A stretch of DNA of 64,000 nucleotides from Candidatus Woesearchaeota archaeon (GCA_013202845.1 JABMPT010000005.1:135308-199307), one strand, 5' to 3'; shown: positions 19,242 through 29,363, counted from the first letter of the stretch. Translations and numbers: made by a program. The notes: a model not told the origin generated them from the letters alone.

Positions 19242-20291
19242 ATGAAAATAATCAAAAAAGACCTGAAAAAGCAGGAATTAACTCTTAAAATAGAGAATCT
19301 TGATGATATCTGGACACTTAACCAAATAGTGGAAGTAGGTGATACTATAAAAGGAAAAACAGAGAGAAAAATAAAGATTGGGTCTTCAGATGATAGAAAC
19401 ATAAAAGTTGTCAGAAAACATGTTTTTCTTTCAATAAAGGTTGAAAAAGCAGAAATATCAACTGATTCAAAAATACTCAAGGTTCTTGGAATTATAACTG
19501 GCGGTCCAGATGATGTACCAAGAGGAGAGCATCACAGTTTCAATCTGGAAGCAAACTCTGTTTTCACAATAATAAAAAACAAATGGCTAAATTTTCAAAT
19601 TGAAAAAATTGTAGAAGCATCAAAAGCAGCTCCATTAAAAATTCTAATGACTGTGTTTGACAGAGAAGAAGCTTACTTTGCAAAACTAAAAGGACAAGGC
19701 TATGAAATGCTTGGAAAGATAATAGGCGACGTTCAGAAAAAAGAGGAAAAACATGTTTCAAAAGATAACTTTTACAAAGAAATCAGTAAAAAAATAGAAG
19801 AGTATGAAAAATCTGGAGACATAAACAACATAATTCTTGGTAGCCCTGGTTTCTGGAAAGAAAACCTTATGAAGGTGCTGCCTGATGAAATAAAAAAGAA
19901 GTCTGTTCTAGCAACTGTTTCCTATGTAAGTGAAAGAGCCATGTCTGAGTTATTGAAAAGGGATGAATTACAAAAAGTATTGGAGAAAAACATGGGTTCA
20001 CAAGAGATAAAACTCATGGATAAATTGCTTCAGAACATATCAAAAGATACTGCTTGCTACGGATTTAAAGAAACCAAAGAAAAAGTTGAAGCGGGGGCCG
20101 TCAGTGAACTCTTGGTTAGTTATTCTTTCTTACAGCAAGCGAAAGAGAAAAATAATTACGAAGAATTAGAGAAACTCATGATTGCTTGCGAGCAAATGGA
20201 TGGAAAAATCCACATTATTAGTTCTGAAGAAGCAAAAAAGAGTCTTGACTCTCTTTCAGGTATTGCAGGAATTCTAAGATGGAAAGCTTAG
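19242..20291 (+). CDS. pelA: mRNA surveillance protein pelota (Dom34)
   Basis: MKIIKKDLKKQELTLKIENLDDIWTLNQIVEVGD; full-length pelota/aRF1-like architecture. Confidence 0.92.
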   Translation: MKIIKKDLKKQELTLKIENLDDIWTLNQIVEVGDTIKGKTERKIKIGSSDDRNIKVVRKHVFLSIKVEKAEISTDSKILKVLGIITGGPDDVPRGEHHSFNLEANSVFTIIKNKWLNFQIEKIVEASKAAPLKILMTVFDREEAYFAKLKGQGYEMLGKIIGDVQKKEEKHVSKDNFYKEISKKIEEYEKSGDINNIILGSPGFWKENLMKVLPDEIKKKSVLATVSYVSERAMSELLKRDELQKVLEKNMGSQEIKLMDKLLQNISKDTACYGFKETKEKVEAGAVSELLVSYSFLQQAKEKNNYEELEKLMIACEQMDGKIHIISSEEAKKSLDSLSGIAGILRWKA

Positions 20292-21148
20292 TACAAGATA
20301 TACTTTCAAAAAAGGAATTGAAAAATCTAGATAAAAAACTAGTTGAAGAAGAACTGGAGAAATATTTTGAAAGAAACAGGAAGATGAGAGCTGTTCTTGT
20401 AAATAAGGGTTTCAATAAGAGAAGTAAGGAGTATAAAACAGTTACCAAAGATATCAGAAAAACATTAAGAGAGATATATGGTGTTTTCATCCAAAAAAAC
20501 TATTCTAGAAGAGAGAAACTGTTATCAAAAATCAAAAAAGAGAACAAAGAAGAAACAATAAAACAAATATTGCTTCTACACCAGTCAACAAAGGAGAGAC
20601 TGCAATATTACAAAGAAATCTACAAAAAATTGTTTAAGATTACAGGAAAGCAAAAAACAATTCTAGATTTGGCTTGCGGACTTAATCCTCTAAGCTATTT
20701 TTGGCTTGGATACAAACCAAAATACATTGCTTCAGAGATTTCTTCAAAAGATCTTGAATTCATACAAGAATTCTTCAAAAAAACAGCTATTTCAGGAAAA
20801 ACCATTCAGATAGATCTTGTCACAGAGCAAAAAAAACTTAAAAGTGTCAAAGCAGATATTTGTTTCCTCTTCAAAGCACTTGATTCCTTGGAAGCAAGAA
20901 AAAAGAACATCTCCAAAACCTTGATTGAAGAAGTTAATGCCAAGTGGATTGTTATATCTTTTTCAAAAATCAGTTTGGGTGGTAAGAAAAACATCCAAAA
21001 ATCAAAGAGAAACTGGATTACAAACTTTCTAAAAAGCAAAAACTATTACTACCGTGAATTCGAAGTACCTAATGAACACTTCTTAGTTGTTAAAAAAAAG
21101 TTCTCGACGAGAAAAAACCATAAAGTTTTTAAAAGAGATAACTTTTGA
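20279..21148 (+). CDS. ArmA/Rmt (FmrO)-family-like 16S rRNA (guanine-N7) methyltransferase homolog
   Basis: LHQSTKERLQYYKEIYKKLFKITGKQKTILDLACGLNPLSYFWL and WIVISFSKISLGGKKN...NWITNFL resemble ArmA/Rmt motifs. Confidence 0.65.
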   Translation: MESLVQDILSKKELKNLDKKLVEEELEKYFERNRKMRAVLVNKGFNKRSKEYKTVTKDIRKTLREIYGVFIQKNYSRREKLLSKIKKENKEETIKQILLLHQSTKERLQYYKEIYKKLFKITGKQKTILDLACGLNPLSYFWLGYKPKYIASEISSKDLEFIQEFFKKTAISGKTIQIDLVTEQKKLKSVKADICFLFKALDSLEARKKNISKTLIEEVNAKWIVISFSKISLGGKKNIQKSKRNWITNFLKSKNYYYREFEVPNEHFLVVKKKFSTRKNHKVFKRDNF

Positions 21149-21248
21149 CTATTGTGAAGACGTAAAAAACAGTAACATATATATAGTAGTTATGCGTTTT
21201 CAATATTAAAAAGGGGTGATTAATCCTACTTTTTAGGAGGCATGGGGA

Positions 21249-22055
21249 ATGATAGTTAAAGAAGAATTTCTGAGCAAACTGAGAAGGTATTTCTCACTTA
21301 ATCTGTATGAGGTTAAGATTTGGACTGCTCTTCTTTCACGAGGGGTGAGCACCGCGGGTGAGTTGAGTGACATAGCAAATGTACCAAGAAGCAGAAGCTA
21401 CGACGTTCTAGAAAGCCTAGAAAAAAAAGGCTTTGTAGTGATGAAGATTGGCAAACCAATAAAATATTTGGCAGTACCGCCAAAAGAGGTTGTAGAGAGA
21501 GTCAAAAAGAATGTAAAATCAGCTGCAGATAAACAAGTTGATAGACTTGAAAACTTAAAAAACACTGATGTTGTAACAGAGCTTAACTCTTTGCATACAC
21601 AAGGTGTTGAACTTATAGAACCTTCAGATCTTTCAGGATCTTTAAGAGGAAGACATAATCTATACAACCATTTGGAGTTGACGATAAAGAATGCAGAGAA
21701 AACAGTTACTATAATGACTACTTCTCAAGGATTGATGAGAAAAGTGGAAGGTTTAATGCCTGTATTTGAAGAAGTTAAAAAAAGAGGCGTTAAGATAAGA
21801 ATTGCTGCGCCTTTAACCAAAGAGTCTATGGAAGCTGCAAAAGCAGTCAAAGGGGTGGCTGAAGTACGAAATACAGATAAAAAGGCCAGATTCACAGTTG
21901 TTGATGGAAAAGAAGTGGTGTTCATGGTTATGGACGATTCAGAAGTACATCCAACTTATGACATAGGTATCTGGATAAACACGCCTTTCTTTGCTTCTGC
22001 ACTTGAAGATTTATTCGAGCTTGCATGGGCTGCTATGAAGCCTATTAAGGCTTAA
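21249..22055 (+). CDS. TrmB-family transcriptional regulator, copy 1
   Basis: wHTH (YEVKIWTALLSRGVSTAGELSDIANVPRSRSYDVLESLEKKGFV) plus C-terminal PLD-like sensor domain; AGGAGG SD upstream. Confidence 0.85.
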   Translation: MIVKEEFLSKLRRYFSLNLYEVKIWTALLSRGVSTAGELSDIANVPRSRSYDVLESLEKKGFVVMKIGKPIKYLAVPPKEVVERVKKNVKSAADKQVDRLENLKNTDVVTELNSLHTQGVELIEPSDLSGSLRGRHNLYNHLELTIKNAEKTVTIMTTSQGLMRKVEGLMPVFEEVKKRGVKIRIAAPLTKESMEAAKAVKGVAEVRNTDKKARFTVVDGKEVVFMVMDDSEVHPTYDIGIWINTPFFASALEDLFELAWAAMKPIKA

Positions 22056-22117
22056 TTTTTTTCTTTTTCTATTATTAATAAAATTTATATACTATTCTCA
22101 ATAATCAAATAAGGAAT

Positions 22118-23638
22118 ATGGATATTAACAATTTACTGGCCAAATTACACTCATTTGAAAGAAAAGCTCTGCCAAACATAACAAAAGAGATAATTCTTTC
22201 TGAATTAGCTAAAAAATCTTCCTTAAAAGAGATTGAAGCAACGAGAGCCATACAATGGCTTTATAATAAAAAGCTAGTTGAAATAAAAAGCGAGACAAAA
22301 GAACTAATATCTCTTGATGTAAACGGGAAAAAATATGTTAACGAGGGGCTTCCTGAAAGAAGGTTTCTGCAAGCCGCTTCAAGAGAAAGCAATATAAATG
22401 AGATTCAAAAACTAGCAAATCTTGAGACTGATGAAGTCAATATTTGCATTGGATCTCTAAAAAAGAAAGCAGCCATAGATGTTGAAAAAGATGGTGGCTT
22501 AAAGATTAAATTAACAGACCAAGGGGGAAAACTTCTGGAGAAAGAGTTTTTAGAAGAACAATTTCTGAAGAAAGACTTTCCAATAACTGCCTCAGAACTG
22601 AGTTCTGAAGAAAAATTCTCATTTGACAATTTGATAAAGAGAAAAAAGATTCTCAAAAAGGAAACAAAGAAAATCAAAAAAGTTACTATTACAAAACTTG
22701 GAAAAGAAGTTTTGAAAAAAGGAGTTTCTGAAAATGACTACATAGACAGGCTGACTCATGAAATGCTGAAAAAAGGCTCTTGGAAAGGAAAACAATTCAG
22801 ATCATATGATGTGTCTATAAATGTTCCAAAGATATTCGCTGGAAAAAGACAACCATACTCTGAATTCATAGAGAAAGTCAGAGAAAAGGTTGTTTCTATG
22901 GGTTTTGTTGAGATGAACGGTCCGATTATAGAACTGGAATTATACAACTTTGATGCATTGTACCAACCCCAAAATCATCCTGCAAGAACCTGGTCTGCTA
23001 CTTATAAGATAAAAGAGCCTAAGACAGGAAGTTTACCAGAAAAAAAGATCTTGCAAGCCATTAAATCAGCTCATGAGAATGGCGGTTCAACAGGTTCAAC
23101 CGGTTGGAAATATGAATGGAGTGAGAAAATAGCTTCACAATTAGTTCCAAGAGCCCATGACACAGCTATATCTCCAAGATTCCTTGCAAAAAGGGTTAAG
23201 ATACCTGGTAAATACTTCAGCCTGGTTAGATGTTACAGACCTGATGTCATTGACTCAACCCATGCTGTTGAATTCAACCAATTAGGAGGATTCGTGGTTG
23301 GAAAAGATCTCTCGTTTAGAGATTTACTCGGCTTACTCAAGGATTTCACAATTGAGATGACTGGAGCAAAAGAAGTAAAGTTCTTCCCTGATTATTTTCC
23401 GTTCACAGAGCCTTCTGTTCAGATATCTGCAAAACATCCTGAATTTGGATGGATGGAACTAGCAGGAGCAGGAGTGTTCAGACCTGAAATGACAGAACCT
23501 TTAGGAATAAAAGAACCTGTCATTGCATGGGGCTTTGGAATAGATAGATTAGCCATGCTCAAACTAGGTATTGAAGATATAAGGGATTTATTCAGTCAAA
23601 AACTTGATTTTTTAAGATTTTGCAAAAAGGTGTTATGA
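22118..23638 (+). CDS. pheS: Phenylalanyl-tRNA synthetase alpha subunit
   Basis: Archaeal PheS: HPARTWSATYKI, RCYRPDVIDSTHAVEFNQLGG, GFGIDRLAMLKLGI. Confidence 0.95.
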   Translation: MDINNLLAKLHSFERKALPNITKEIILSELAKKSSLKEIEATRAIQWLYNKKLVEIKSETKELISLDVNGKKYVNEGLPERRFLQAASRESNINEIQKLANLETDEVNICIGSLKKKAAIDVEKDGGLKIKLTDQGGKLLEKEFLEEQFLKKDFPITASELSSEEKFSFDNLIKRKKILKKETKKIKKVTITKLGKEVLKKGVSENDYIDRLTHEMLKKGSWKGKQFRSYDVSINVPKIFAGKRQPYSEFIEKVREKVVSMGFVEMNGPIIELELYNFDALYQPQNHPARTWSATYKIKEPKTGSLPEKKILQAIKSAHENGGSTGSTGWKYEWSEKIASQLVPRAHDTAISPRFLAKRVKIPGKYFSLVRCYRPDVIDSTHAVEFNQLGGFVVGKDLSFRDLLGLLKDFTIEMTGAKEVKFFPDYFPFTEPSVQISAKHPEFGWMELAGAGVFRPEMTEPLGIKEPVIAWGFGIDRLAMLKLGIEDIRDLFSQKLDFLRFCKKVL

Positions 23639-25302
23639 TGCCGACAATCGAAATTTCAAAAAAAGATTTTTTCAATTTGATAGGTAAAAAACTGTCAAAT
23701 AAAGAATTAGAAGAAGATTTAATGTTGGTAAAAGGCGAACTAGAAAGTGTTGAAGGAGATGTGTTGAAAATAGAAATAGCAGATACCAATCGCCCTGATC
23801 TATGGTCTACGGAAGGTATTGCAAGAGAGATAAGAACCAAGTATAAAAAATCAAAAGGAATATCTTTTGAAAAACTGAAAAGTTCTGGATTAACTGTTAA
23901 AGTTAACAAGAATCTCCAGAAGATAAGACCTATGACTGTTTGTGCAGTTATCAGAAATCTAAAAGCAACTCCTGAAGTTCTATCGCAATTAATACAGTTA
24001 CAGGAAAAGGTTTGTGAAACATTCGGAAACAAAAGAAGAGAAGCAGCTATAGGGGTATATGACCTTCACAAGATAAAAGGGCCTATTGATTATAAGGCAT
24101 TTAAACCAAACGATATTAAATTTATTCCATTAGAGTTCACAAAGAAACTAAATCTGAACCAGATTCTAAGAATGCATCCAAAAGGAAAGGAATATGCTCA
24201 TCTTTTAGAAGGATGCACTAAATACCCTATTTTTATAGATTCTGCTGGAGAGGTTTTATCAATGCCTCCCGTCATTAATTCTGATTACACTGGTAAGGTT
24301 ACTGAAAAAACCAGAGATGTCTTTATTGAATGCAGTGGTTTCAGCTTGAAGTACTTAATGCCTGCTCTAAATATTATTGTAACAGCTCTTGTTGACAGAG
24401 GTGGACAATTAGAAACAGTTGAAGTTGTCTATTCAAATAAAAAAATAATCACTCCCAACCTAAAACTAAAGAAAATCAAGGTTGATTGGAAATATATTGA
24501 AAAAAGAATGGGCCTTTCAATCGGTAAAAAAAAGATTGTTGAGCTATTGAAGCAAGCTAATTACTCTATTAAGGACAAAGGAAATGTCTTGGAACTAGAA
24601 TATTCTTCTATAAGGCAAGATATAATGCATCCTGTGGATGTTGTTGAGGATGTAACCATTAGGTATGGATACAACAACATAGAGCCAAGAAGTCCTGAAT
24701 TAATAACAGAACAAAAAATGAACAAGATAAACTCTTTCAGTAAAGAAATAGCTAATATCTTAGTTGGAGCCAACTCTCAAGAGATTCTTTCATATACATT
24801 AATTAATAAGAACAATCTTATCAAAAAAATGAATCTAAAAAAAATGAAAGTTATTGAAGTGGACAATCCTGTATCAAAGAACTGGTCTGTGTTTAGAACA
24901 GGGATAACTCCTTGCTTAATGGAATTTCTGAGTAAGAATACAAATAAGGAATATCCACAACAGATTTTTGAAATAGGAGAAGTGGTTCTGTTTGATAAGA
25001 ATGCAGAGACCAGAACAAAAAACCCTACAAGAGTTGCCTGGGCAAAGGCAGGTAAAACCTCTGATTTCACAGAAGCAAAACAGGTTCTTGATTTCTTGAT
25101 GAGAACTCTTGGATTAGATTATTCAATTGAAGAGACGAAGCATGATTCTTTCATAAAAGGAAGAGTTGGTCGTGTTTTTGTCAAAAATAAAGCAGTAGCA
25201 TACATCGGTGAAATAAACCCTGAAGTATTAAGTAATTTCGGTATAGACATGCCTGTCTGTACTTTTGAACTCAATCTCACAAATATATTAAATGAGGTGT
25301 AA
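23620..25302 (+). CDS. pheT: Phenylalanyl-tRNA synthetase beta subunit
   Basis: Starts in pheS 3' end; B3/B4 and B5 patterns, 560 aa archaeal PheT. Confidence 0.93.
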   Translation: MQKGVMMPTIEISKKDFFNLIGKKLSNKELEEDLMLVKGELESVEGDVLKIEIADTNRPDLWSTEGIAREIRTKYKKSKGISFEKLKSSGLTVKVNKNLQKIRPMTVCAVIRNLKATPEVLSQLIQLQEKVCETFGNKRREAAIGVYDLHKIKGPIDYKAFKPNDIKFIPLEFTKKLNLNQILRMHPKGKEYAHLLEGCTKYPIFIDSAGEVLSMPPVINSDYTGKVTEKTRDVFIECSGFSLKYLMPALNIIVTALVDRGGQLETVEVVYSNKKIITPNLKLKKIKVDWKYIEKRMGLSIGKKKIVELLKQANYSIKDKGNVLELEYSSIRQDIMHPVDVVEDVTIRYGYNNIEPRSPELITEQKMNKINSFSKEIANILVGANSQEILSYTLINKNNLIKKMNLKKMKVIEVDNPVSKNWSVFRTGITPCLMEFLSKNTNKEYPQQIFEIGEVVLFDKNAETRTKNPTRVAWAKAGKTSDFTEAKQVLDFLMRTLGLDYSIEETKHDSFIKGRVGRVFVKNKAVAYIGEINPEVLSNFGIDMPVCTFELNLTNILNEV

Positions 25303-25304
25303 AT

Positions 25305-25925
25305 ATGACTAAGAGAACACAAATAGTGGTGATAGGGTCAAGTAAATCAATTTGCACAAAAAAAGCATATGATATTGCCGTAGAAGTTGGAGAAGAATTA
25401 GCAAAAAGAAACTGCATCACACTTACGGGTGGCGGAATGGGTGTCATGGAAGCCGCTTTAAAAGGTGCAAAAAAAGAAAAAGGATTAACTGTAGGAATTA
25501 TCCCTTGGGAAAGCATAAAGAAAGTTAATAAATACGCAGATGTGACTATTGCAACAGGAATTGGTTGGAGTAGAGATGCCATTAATGTTAATTCTTGTGA
25601 TGGTGCAATTATCATCCATGGAGGTGCAGGAACCCTTAATGAAGCTACATATGGCTACATAAGACTAAAACCAATGGTGGCTATAAGAACTAGTGGAGGA
25701 ATTGCAAAGCAATTTGCTGGTAAACATTTAGATGTTAGAAAAACCGCTAAAATTGAATCAGCTGACTCTGCTAAAGAAGCAGTTAGAAAAGTTCTGAGTC
25801 TTATCGAAAAAAATAGAAAAAAGAAAACTATTATTACAGAGTTTGATAAAGATATGCTCCACCTAGATGATAAACAAGACTGGAAGCAAGTGATAAAACA
25901 ATTAAAGAAGAAAAGTCAAGAATAA
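25305..25925 (+). CDS. TIGR00725/LOG-like Rossmann nucleotide-binding protein
   Basis: LTGGGMGVMEAALKGA; IIIHGGAGTLNEATYGY. Confidence 0.8.
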   Translation: MTKRTQIVVIGSSKSICTKKAYDIAVEVGEELAKRNCITLTGGGMGVMEAALKGAKKEKGLTVGIIPWESIKKVNKYADVTIATGIGWSRDAINVNSCDGAIIIHGGAGTLNEATYGYIRLKPMVAIRTSGGIAKQFAGKHLDVRKTAKIESADSAKEAVRKVLSLIEKNRKKKTIITEFDKDMLHLDDKQDWKQVIKQLKKKSQE

Positions 25926-25935
25926 AAAAATAAAT

Positions 25936-26364
25936 TTACTTTTTAGCTTCTTTTGTGTCTTTTTTAACTTCCTTCTTTTTTTCAGAAGGTTTCTTAGGTT
26001 CTGTTTTTTTAATCTCTTCTTCTGCTAATTTTGTTTTCTCTTTCTTCACTTTCTTAGGTCTTTCTGCTGTTTTCTTTGGTTTTGTCTCTTTCGTTTCTAT
26101 CTTTAGCTTCTTAAAAGCAGCAACAACATCTTTATGAGCTGCATTCTTCTTTATCTTAATGGTTTCTTTCAAAGGCTCTAAATGCTTCAGATTACATTTT
26201 CTTCTTCTGGTTTGACCATCAATCAAAACTGTGTTTTTGTCAAGCAGATCAATCACTACACATTTCAATCCAGCATCTCTGCCTGCTATCTTAATACAAA
26301 TTCTTCCTATCTCGAACATTTTCTTGCCTCCAATCTTAAGAATAGTGTTTGTCGCCATTAACAC
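25936..26364 (-). CDS. rpl14e: Ribosomal protein L14e with Lys-rich tail
   Basis: FEIGRICIKIAGRDAGLKCVVIDLLDKNTVLIDG; K/E-rich C-terminus. The annotated start may be 5' of the true start. Confidence 0.85.
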   Translation of the reverse strand: MLMATNTILKIGGKKMFEIGRICIKIAGRDAGLKCVVIDLLDKNTVLIDGQTRRRKCNLKHLEPLKETIKIKKNAAHKDVVAAFKKLKIETKETKPKKTAERPKKVKKEKTKLAEEEIKKTEPKKPSEKKKEVKKDTKEAKK

Positions 26365-26631
26365 TTAAGATCTTGATTCTGAAGTTATTTTCTTTCTTGT
26401 GCAAGCGCTGCACAAAATTCCACCATAAGGTCTCTCAGGTCTTTTCTTTGTTTTAGGTGTGTTCTGCATCTTAACAGGACTCAGTCTAGGAATACCTATT
26501 AGTTTCTTCCCACAACTAGCGCAAGAATGTTGTTTTGGTTTTTTCTTTTTGTAATGAACAACTGTCTTGCCGCCCGATGCTTTCCTAAAAACTTTCCTGA
26601 AAGTTCCTGATTTTTTATTTCCTGCTGGCAT
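26365..26631 (-). CDS. rpl34e: Ribosomal protein L34e
   Basis: HSCASCGKKLIGIPRL...RPYGGILCSACTRKKI. Confidence 0.9.
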   Translation of the reverse strand: MPAGNKKSGTFRKVFRKASGGKTVVHYKKKKPKQHSCASCGKKLIGIPRLSPVKMQNTPKTKKRPERPYGGILCSACTRKKITSESRS

Positions 26632-26664
26632 TTTATCACGAAAAAATTTCCTGTTTATAAAAGT

Positions 26665-27417
26665 TTAGCTTATCTTCAAAAATTTTCTTAAAGCGAAGCT
26701 AAAAATTAATGAAAATATAATATAAGTTCCCAACCATCCTGGTTTCCAGCCAAATATAGCGAAATTTCCTATAGGAAGAACTTTTTCATTATGGATCTCT
26801 ATTTTTGAGATCTCTGAATCTTTTATTACTTTAATTGGTTGAGCATAATTCTCGGTTGAGATTATTAAGTCCTTTTCAAATTCTCTGCTACCAAAAACGA
26901 ATTTCATCTGATATTCTCCTTCTGCACCACTTAAAGTCCAAGAGGCTACGCTGTTTTCTAGTGTCTGAATTCTATTTGATGTGAAAGTTAAATCTGGAAG
27001 AACATCCAAACTGACTTCTCCAAAAGTTCCTTCTTTGAATTGCGCAGAAACAATGAAATCAGTATCAGGAGTAAGTGGTAGAAAAGCCAAGTTACTATTC
27101 AACCAACCAAAGATTATAATTATAGGGACGAAAGTGTATAATGTTGGTTTGAAAGAATGCTTCATATACTTCATGTTTTTTTGCATCATCTTTTTCTGAT
27201 GAACCATTGCTTTCTGGGGATTATCTTTTAATCTCTTCATCTCTTTCTGAAGCTCTTTCATCTCTGCCTTTAGTTTTTTCATCAAAGTTTGATCAGTGGC
27301 ATATTTGTAGACCAGAGTTATAATTAAAGTAAGTACAAATGAAATTATCAAAATCGCCCAAAAGAATCCTAAATCTAATAAAGGCCTAAATATTGGATCA
27401 AGTACTTTTTCAAACAT
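26665..27417 (-). CDS. EMC3/TMCO1 (DUF106) family membrane protein
   Basis: Downstream of secY; TM-coiled coil (MKELQKEMKRLKDNPQKAMVHQKKMMQKNMKYMKHSFKPTLYTFVPI)-TM topology. Confidence 0.85.
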   Translation of the reverse strand: MFEKVLDPIFRPLLDLGFFWAILIISFVLTLIITLVYKYATDQTLMKKLKAEMKELQKEMKRLKDNPQKAMVHQKKMMQKNMKYMKHSFKPTLYTFVPIIIIFGWLNSNLAFLPLTPDTDFIVSAQFKEGTFGEVSLDVLPDLTFTSNRIQTLENSVASWTLSGAEGEYQMKFVFGSREFEKDLIISTENYAQPIKVIKDSEISKIEIHNEKVLPIGNFAIFGWKPGWLGTYIIFSLIFSFALRKFLKIS

Positions 27418-27418
27418 T

Positions 27419-28786
27419 TTATCCCCCCATGAATCTTCTCATCATTGGATTCATATCCATCATGTGCTGTTGAGCTATTTCTTCGTATAGTCTATATACT
27501 ATCATAACTGTTAGTAGAATGCCTGTTCCGCTTCCAAAGGCTCCTGTTAAATCAGCAGTTGCTGCTAGCAAACCTACTGCCAAACCACCCATTATTGTTA
27601 ATGGTCCAATATATCTTTGTAGTAATCTTTCAAGAACTCTCTGATCCTTTCTAAAACCAGGTATTTGAAGCCCTGAGGCCATTATCTGTTTGGCTTGTGA
27701 TCTGGCATCCAATCCTGCTGTCTGAACCCAGAAGTAGCTGAATAATACTGCTCCTCCCATGAAGAACAATAAATATACTAGTGCCTGTCCTATCATTGCA
27801 AACCTAAAAGAACCTGTGATTATATTATCAACCATGTTCGGGGCATAAAGCCATGCAGCTAAGCCTGAAACAGGCGTGTTTCCTGCGAATCTGCCAAATA
27901 TTGGAAAACCCCAATTATACAACAACCTTGCAAATAACTGAATATTTGCAACCAGTGCTGCTGTTAAAATAACAGGTATGTTGCTTGTGTAGAAAAAATT
28001 CAGAGGCCATCTTATTCCGTGTCCTCTTACCCTACCAAAGCTCAAAGGTATCTCTACTTTCATTGATTGTGTGTAAACAACTATTAAAAAAACTAATACT
28101 GTTGCTAATATGTGTGCTAAATTTAAACCTGCTTCTTGAGGAAGTCCTCTGCTCAAGCTCTGGAAAAGAGCTGGTAAAGCTCCTGAAGAGATTGAAGGAT
28201 TATTTGGACTTGGTAAAGGATTTAGTGTTCTGATAAATATAGTTTGACTAACTCCTGCTGCTATGAAAAGACTTATTCCAGATCCAAAGCCCCATTTGCT
28301 AACAACTTCATCCATAAACATAATCAAAATTCCACCCAAGAATAATTGAAAAATTAATATGCTTGGCGGTATTCCTGCTGCGGGTGATAATCCTCCCATA
28401 AGAACATATATTGCTCCTTCAAGAATTATAAACCCTATTGAAAGAAGCTTCTGTATTCCTTGGAATCTTTGTTTGCCTTCGTGCGTTGTTAGGTCAAATT
28501 TGACTATTCCTGAACCATTCAATAATTGCAAAACAATGGATGCTGTAACTATTGGTCCTATTCCCAGACTAATTATACTTCCGAAACTGGCACCTAATAT
28601 GACTGATAAGAATTCAAATTGCTGTAATGAATTCTGACCGAGACCATACAAAGGTATAAGTCCTAATACAAAAAAAAGAACAAGAGTTATTATTGTCCAT
28701 TTAAGTTTTTCTTTAAAAGACAGTCTTTTCTGTTTAGGGGCCTCTACTTCAGGAAGGTTATATAGTATTTTATCAAAAAATGACAT
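27419..28786 (-). CDS. secY: Preprotein translocase subunit SecY
   Basis: 10-TM SecY family; FGSGISLFI, LEVPLS-like VEIPLSFGRVRGHGIRWPLNFFYTSNIPVIL. Confidence 0.95.
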   Translation of the reverse strand: MSFFDKILYNLPEVEAPKQKRLSFKEKLKWTIITLVLFFVLGLIPLYGLGQNSLQQFEFLSVILGASFGSIISLGIGPIVTASIVLQLLNGSGIVKFDLTTHEGKQRFQGIQKLLSIGFIILEGAIYVLMGGLSPAAGIPPSILIFQLFLGGILIMFMDEVVSKWGFGSGISLFIAAGVSQTIFIRTLNPLPSPNNPSISSGALPALFQSLSRGLPQEAGLNLAHILATVLVFLIVVYTQSMKVEIPLSFGRVRGHGIRWPLNFFYTSNIPVILTAALVANIQLFARLLYNWGFPIFGRFAGNTPVSGLAAWLYAPNMVDNIITGSFRFAMIGQALVYLLFFMGGAVLFSYFWVQTAGLDARSQAKQIMASGLQIPGFRKDQRVLERLLQRYIGPLTIMGGLAVGLLAATADLTGAFGSGTGILLTVMIVYRLYEEIAQQHMMDMNPMMRRFMGG

Positions 28787-28787
28787 T

Positions 28788-29363
28788 TTACTCTTCTTTG
28801 GTTTCAGAATCTTCTTTTTCTTCCTTTACAGTCTCTTCTTCAGAAACTTCTAGTTCGACTTCTTCCTCGACAACCTTTGCTGGTTCACTTGAAAGATTTT
28901 CTTTTGGTGCGCCCGGAGCTTTGCTTCCTTGCGTTTCTGAAACCTCTTTTTTCTCCTTTTTTGGTTTTGGTTTAACTAAACCAGAAACCTTTCCGCCTGC
29001 TTTTGTTATTTTTTCAATTGCTGTTTTTGAAGCGTATGAAACAATTATTTCATATTTTTGATTTGGAGTTCCTTGACTTAATAGTTTATTAAATCCTTCT
29101 TTGTTAAGATCTATTTTTGTATCTTCAAATTTATTTAAGTCTGATATGTTTAATGTTTTTAGAGCTTTTCTTAATGATTTGAATCCTTTGCTTTTATAAT
29201 ATGATTTGTCTTTCCAGAAACTTGGTTTCTTGGCATCTCCTCTCTTTCCAGAACCCGCGTTCCCTCTTCCACCGCGGTTTCCTGCTCCTCTATGTTTCTT
29301 TTTTGAGCCCCAACCATGTGTGTGCGAACCTCTTTGCCTGGTGTTCTTTTTTCTTTTTATCAT
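28788..29363 (-). CDS. rpl15: Ribosomal protein L15 (uL15)
   Basis: RKKNTRQRGSHTHGWGSKKKHRGAGNRGGRGNAGSGKR; acidic/Lys-rich tail. Confidence 0.92.
   Translation of the reverse strand: MIKRKKNTRQRGSHTHGWGSKKKHRGAGNRGGRGNAGSGKRGDAKKPSFWKDKSYYKSKGFKSLRKALKTLNISDLNKFEDTKIDLNKEGFNKLLSQGTPNQKYEIIVSYASKTAIEKITKAGGKVSGLVKPKPKKEKKEVSETQGSKAPGAPKENLSSEPAKVVEEEVELEVSEEETVKEEKEDSETKEE

Noticed and set aside
20279-21148. ArmA-like gene as a recently acquired mobile resistance gene
   Set aside because: No transposase, integron or composition break nearby, and it overlaps pelA, so a resident chromosomal gene is more likely.
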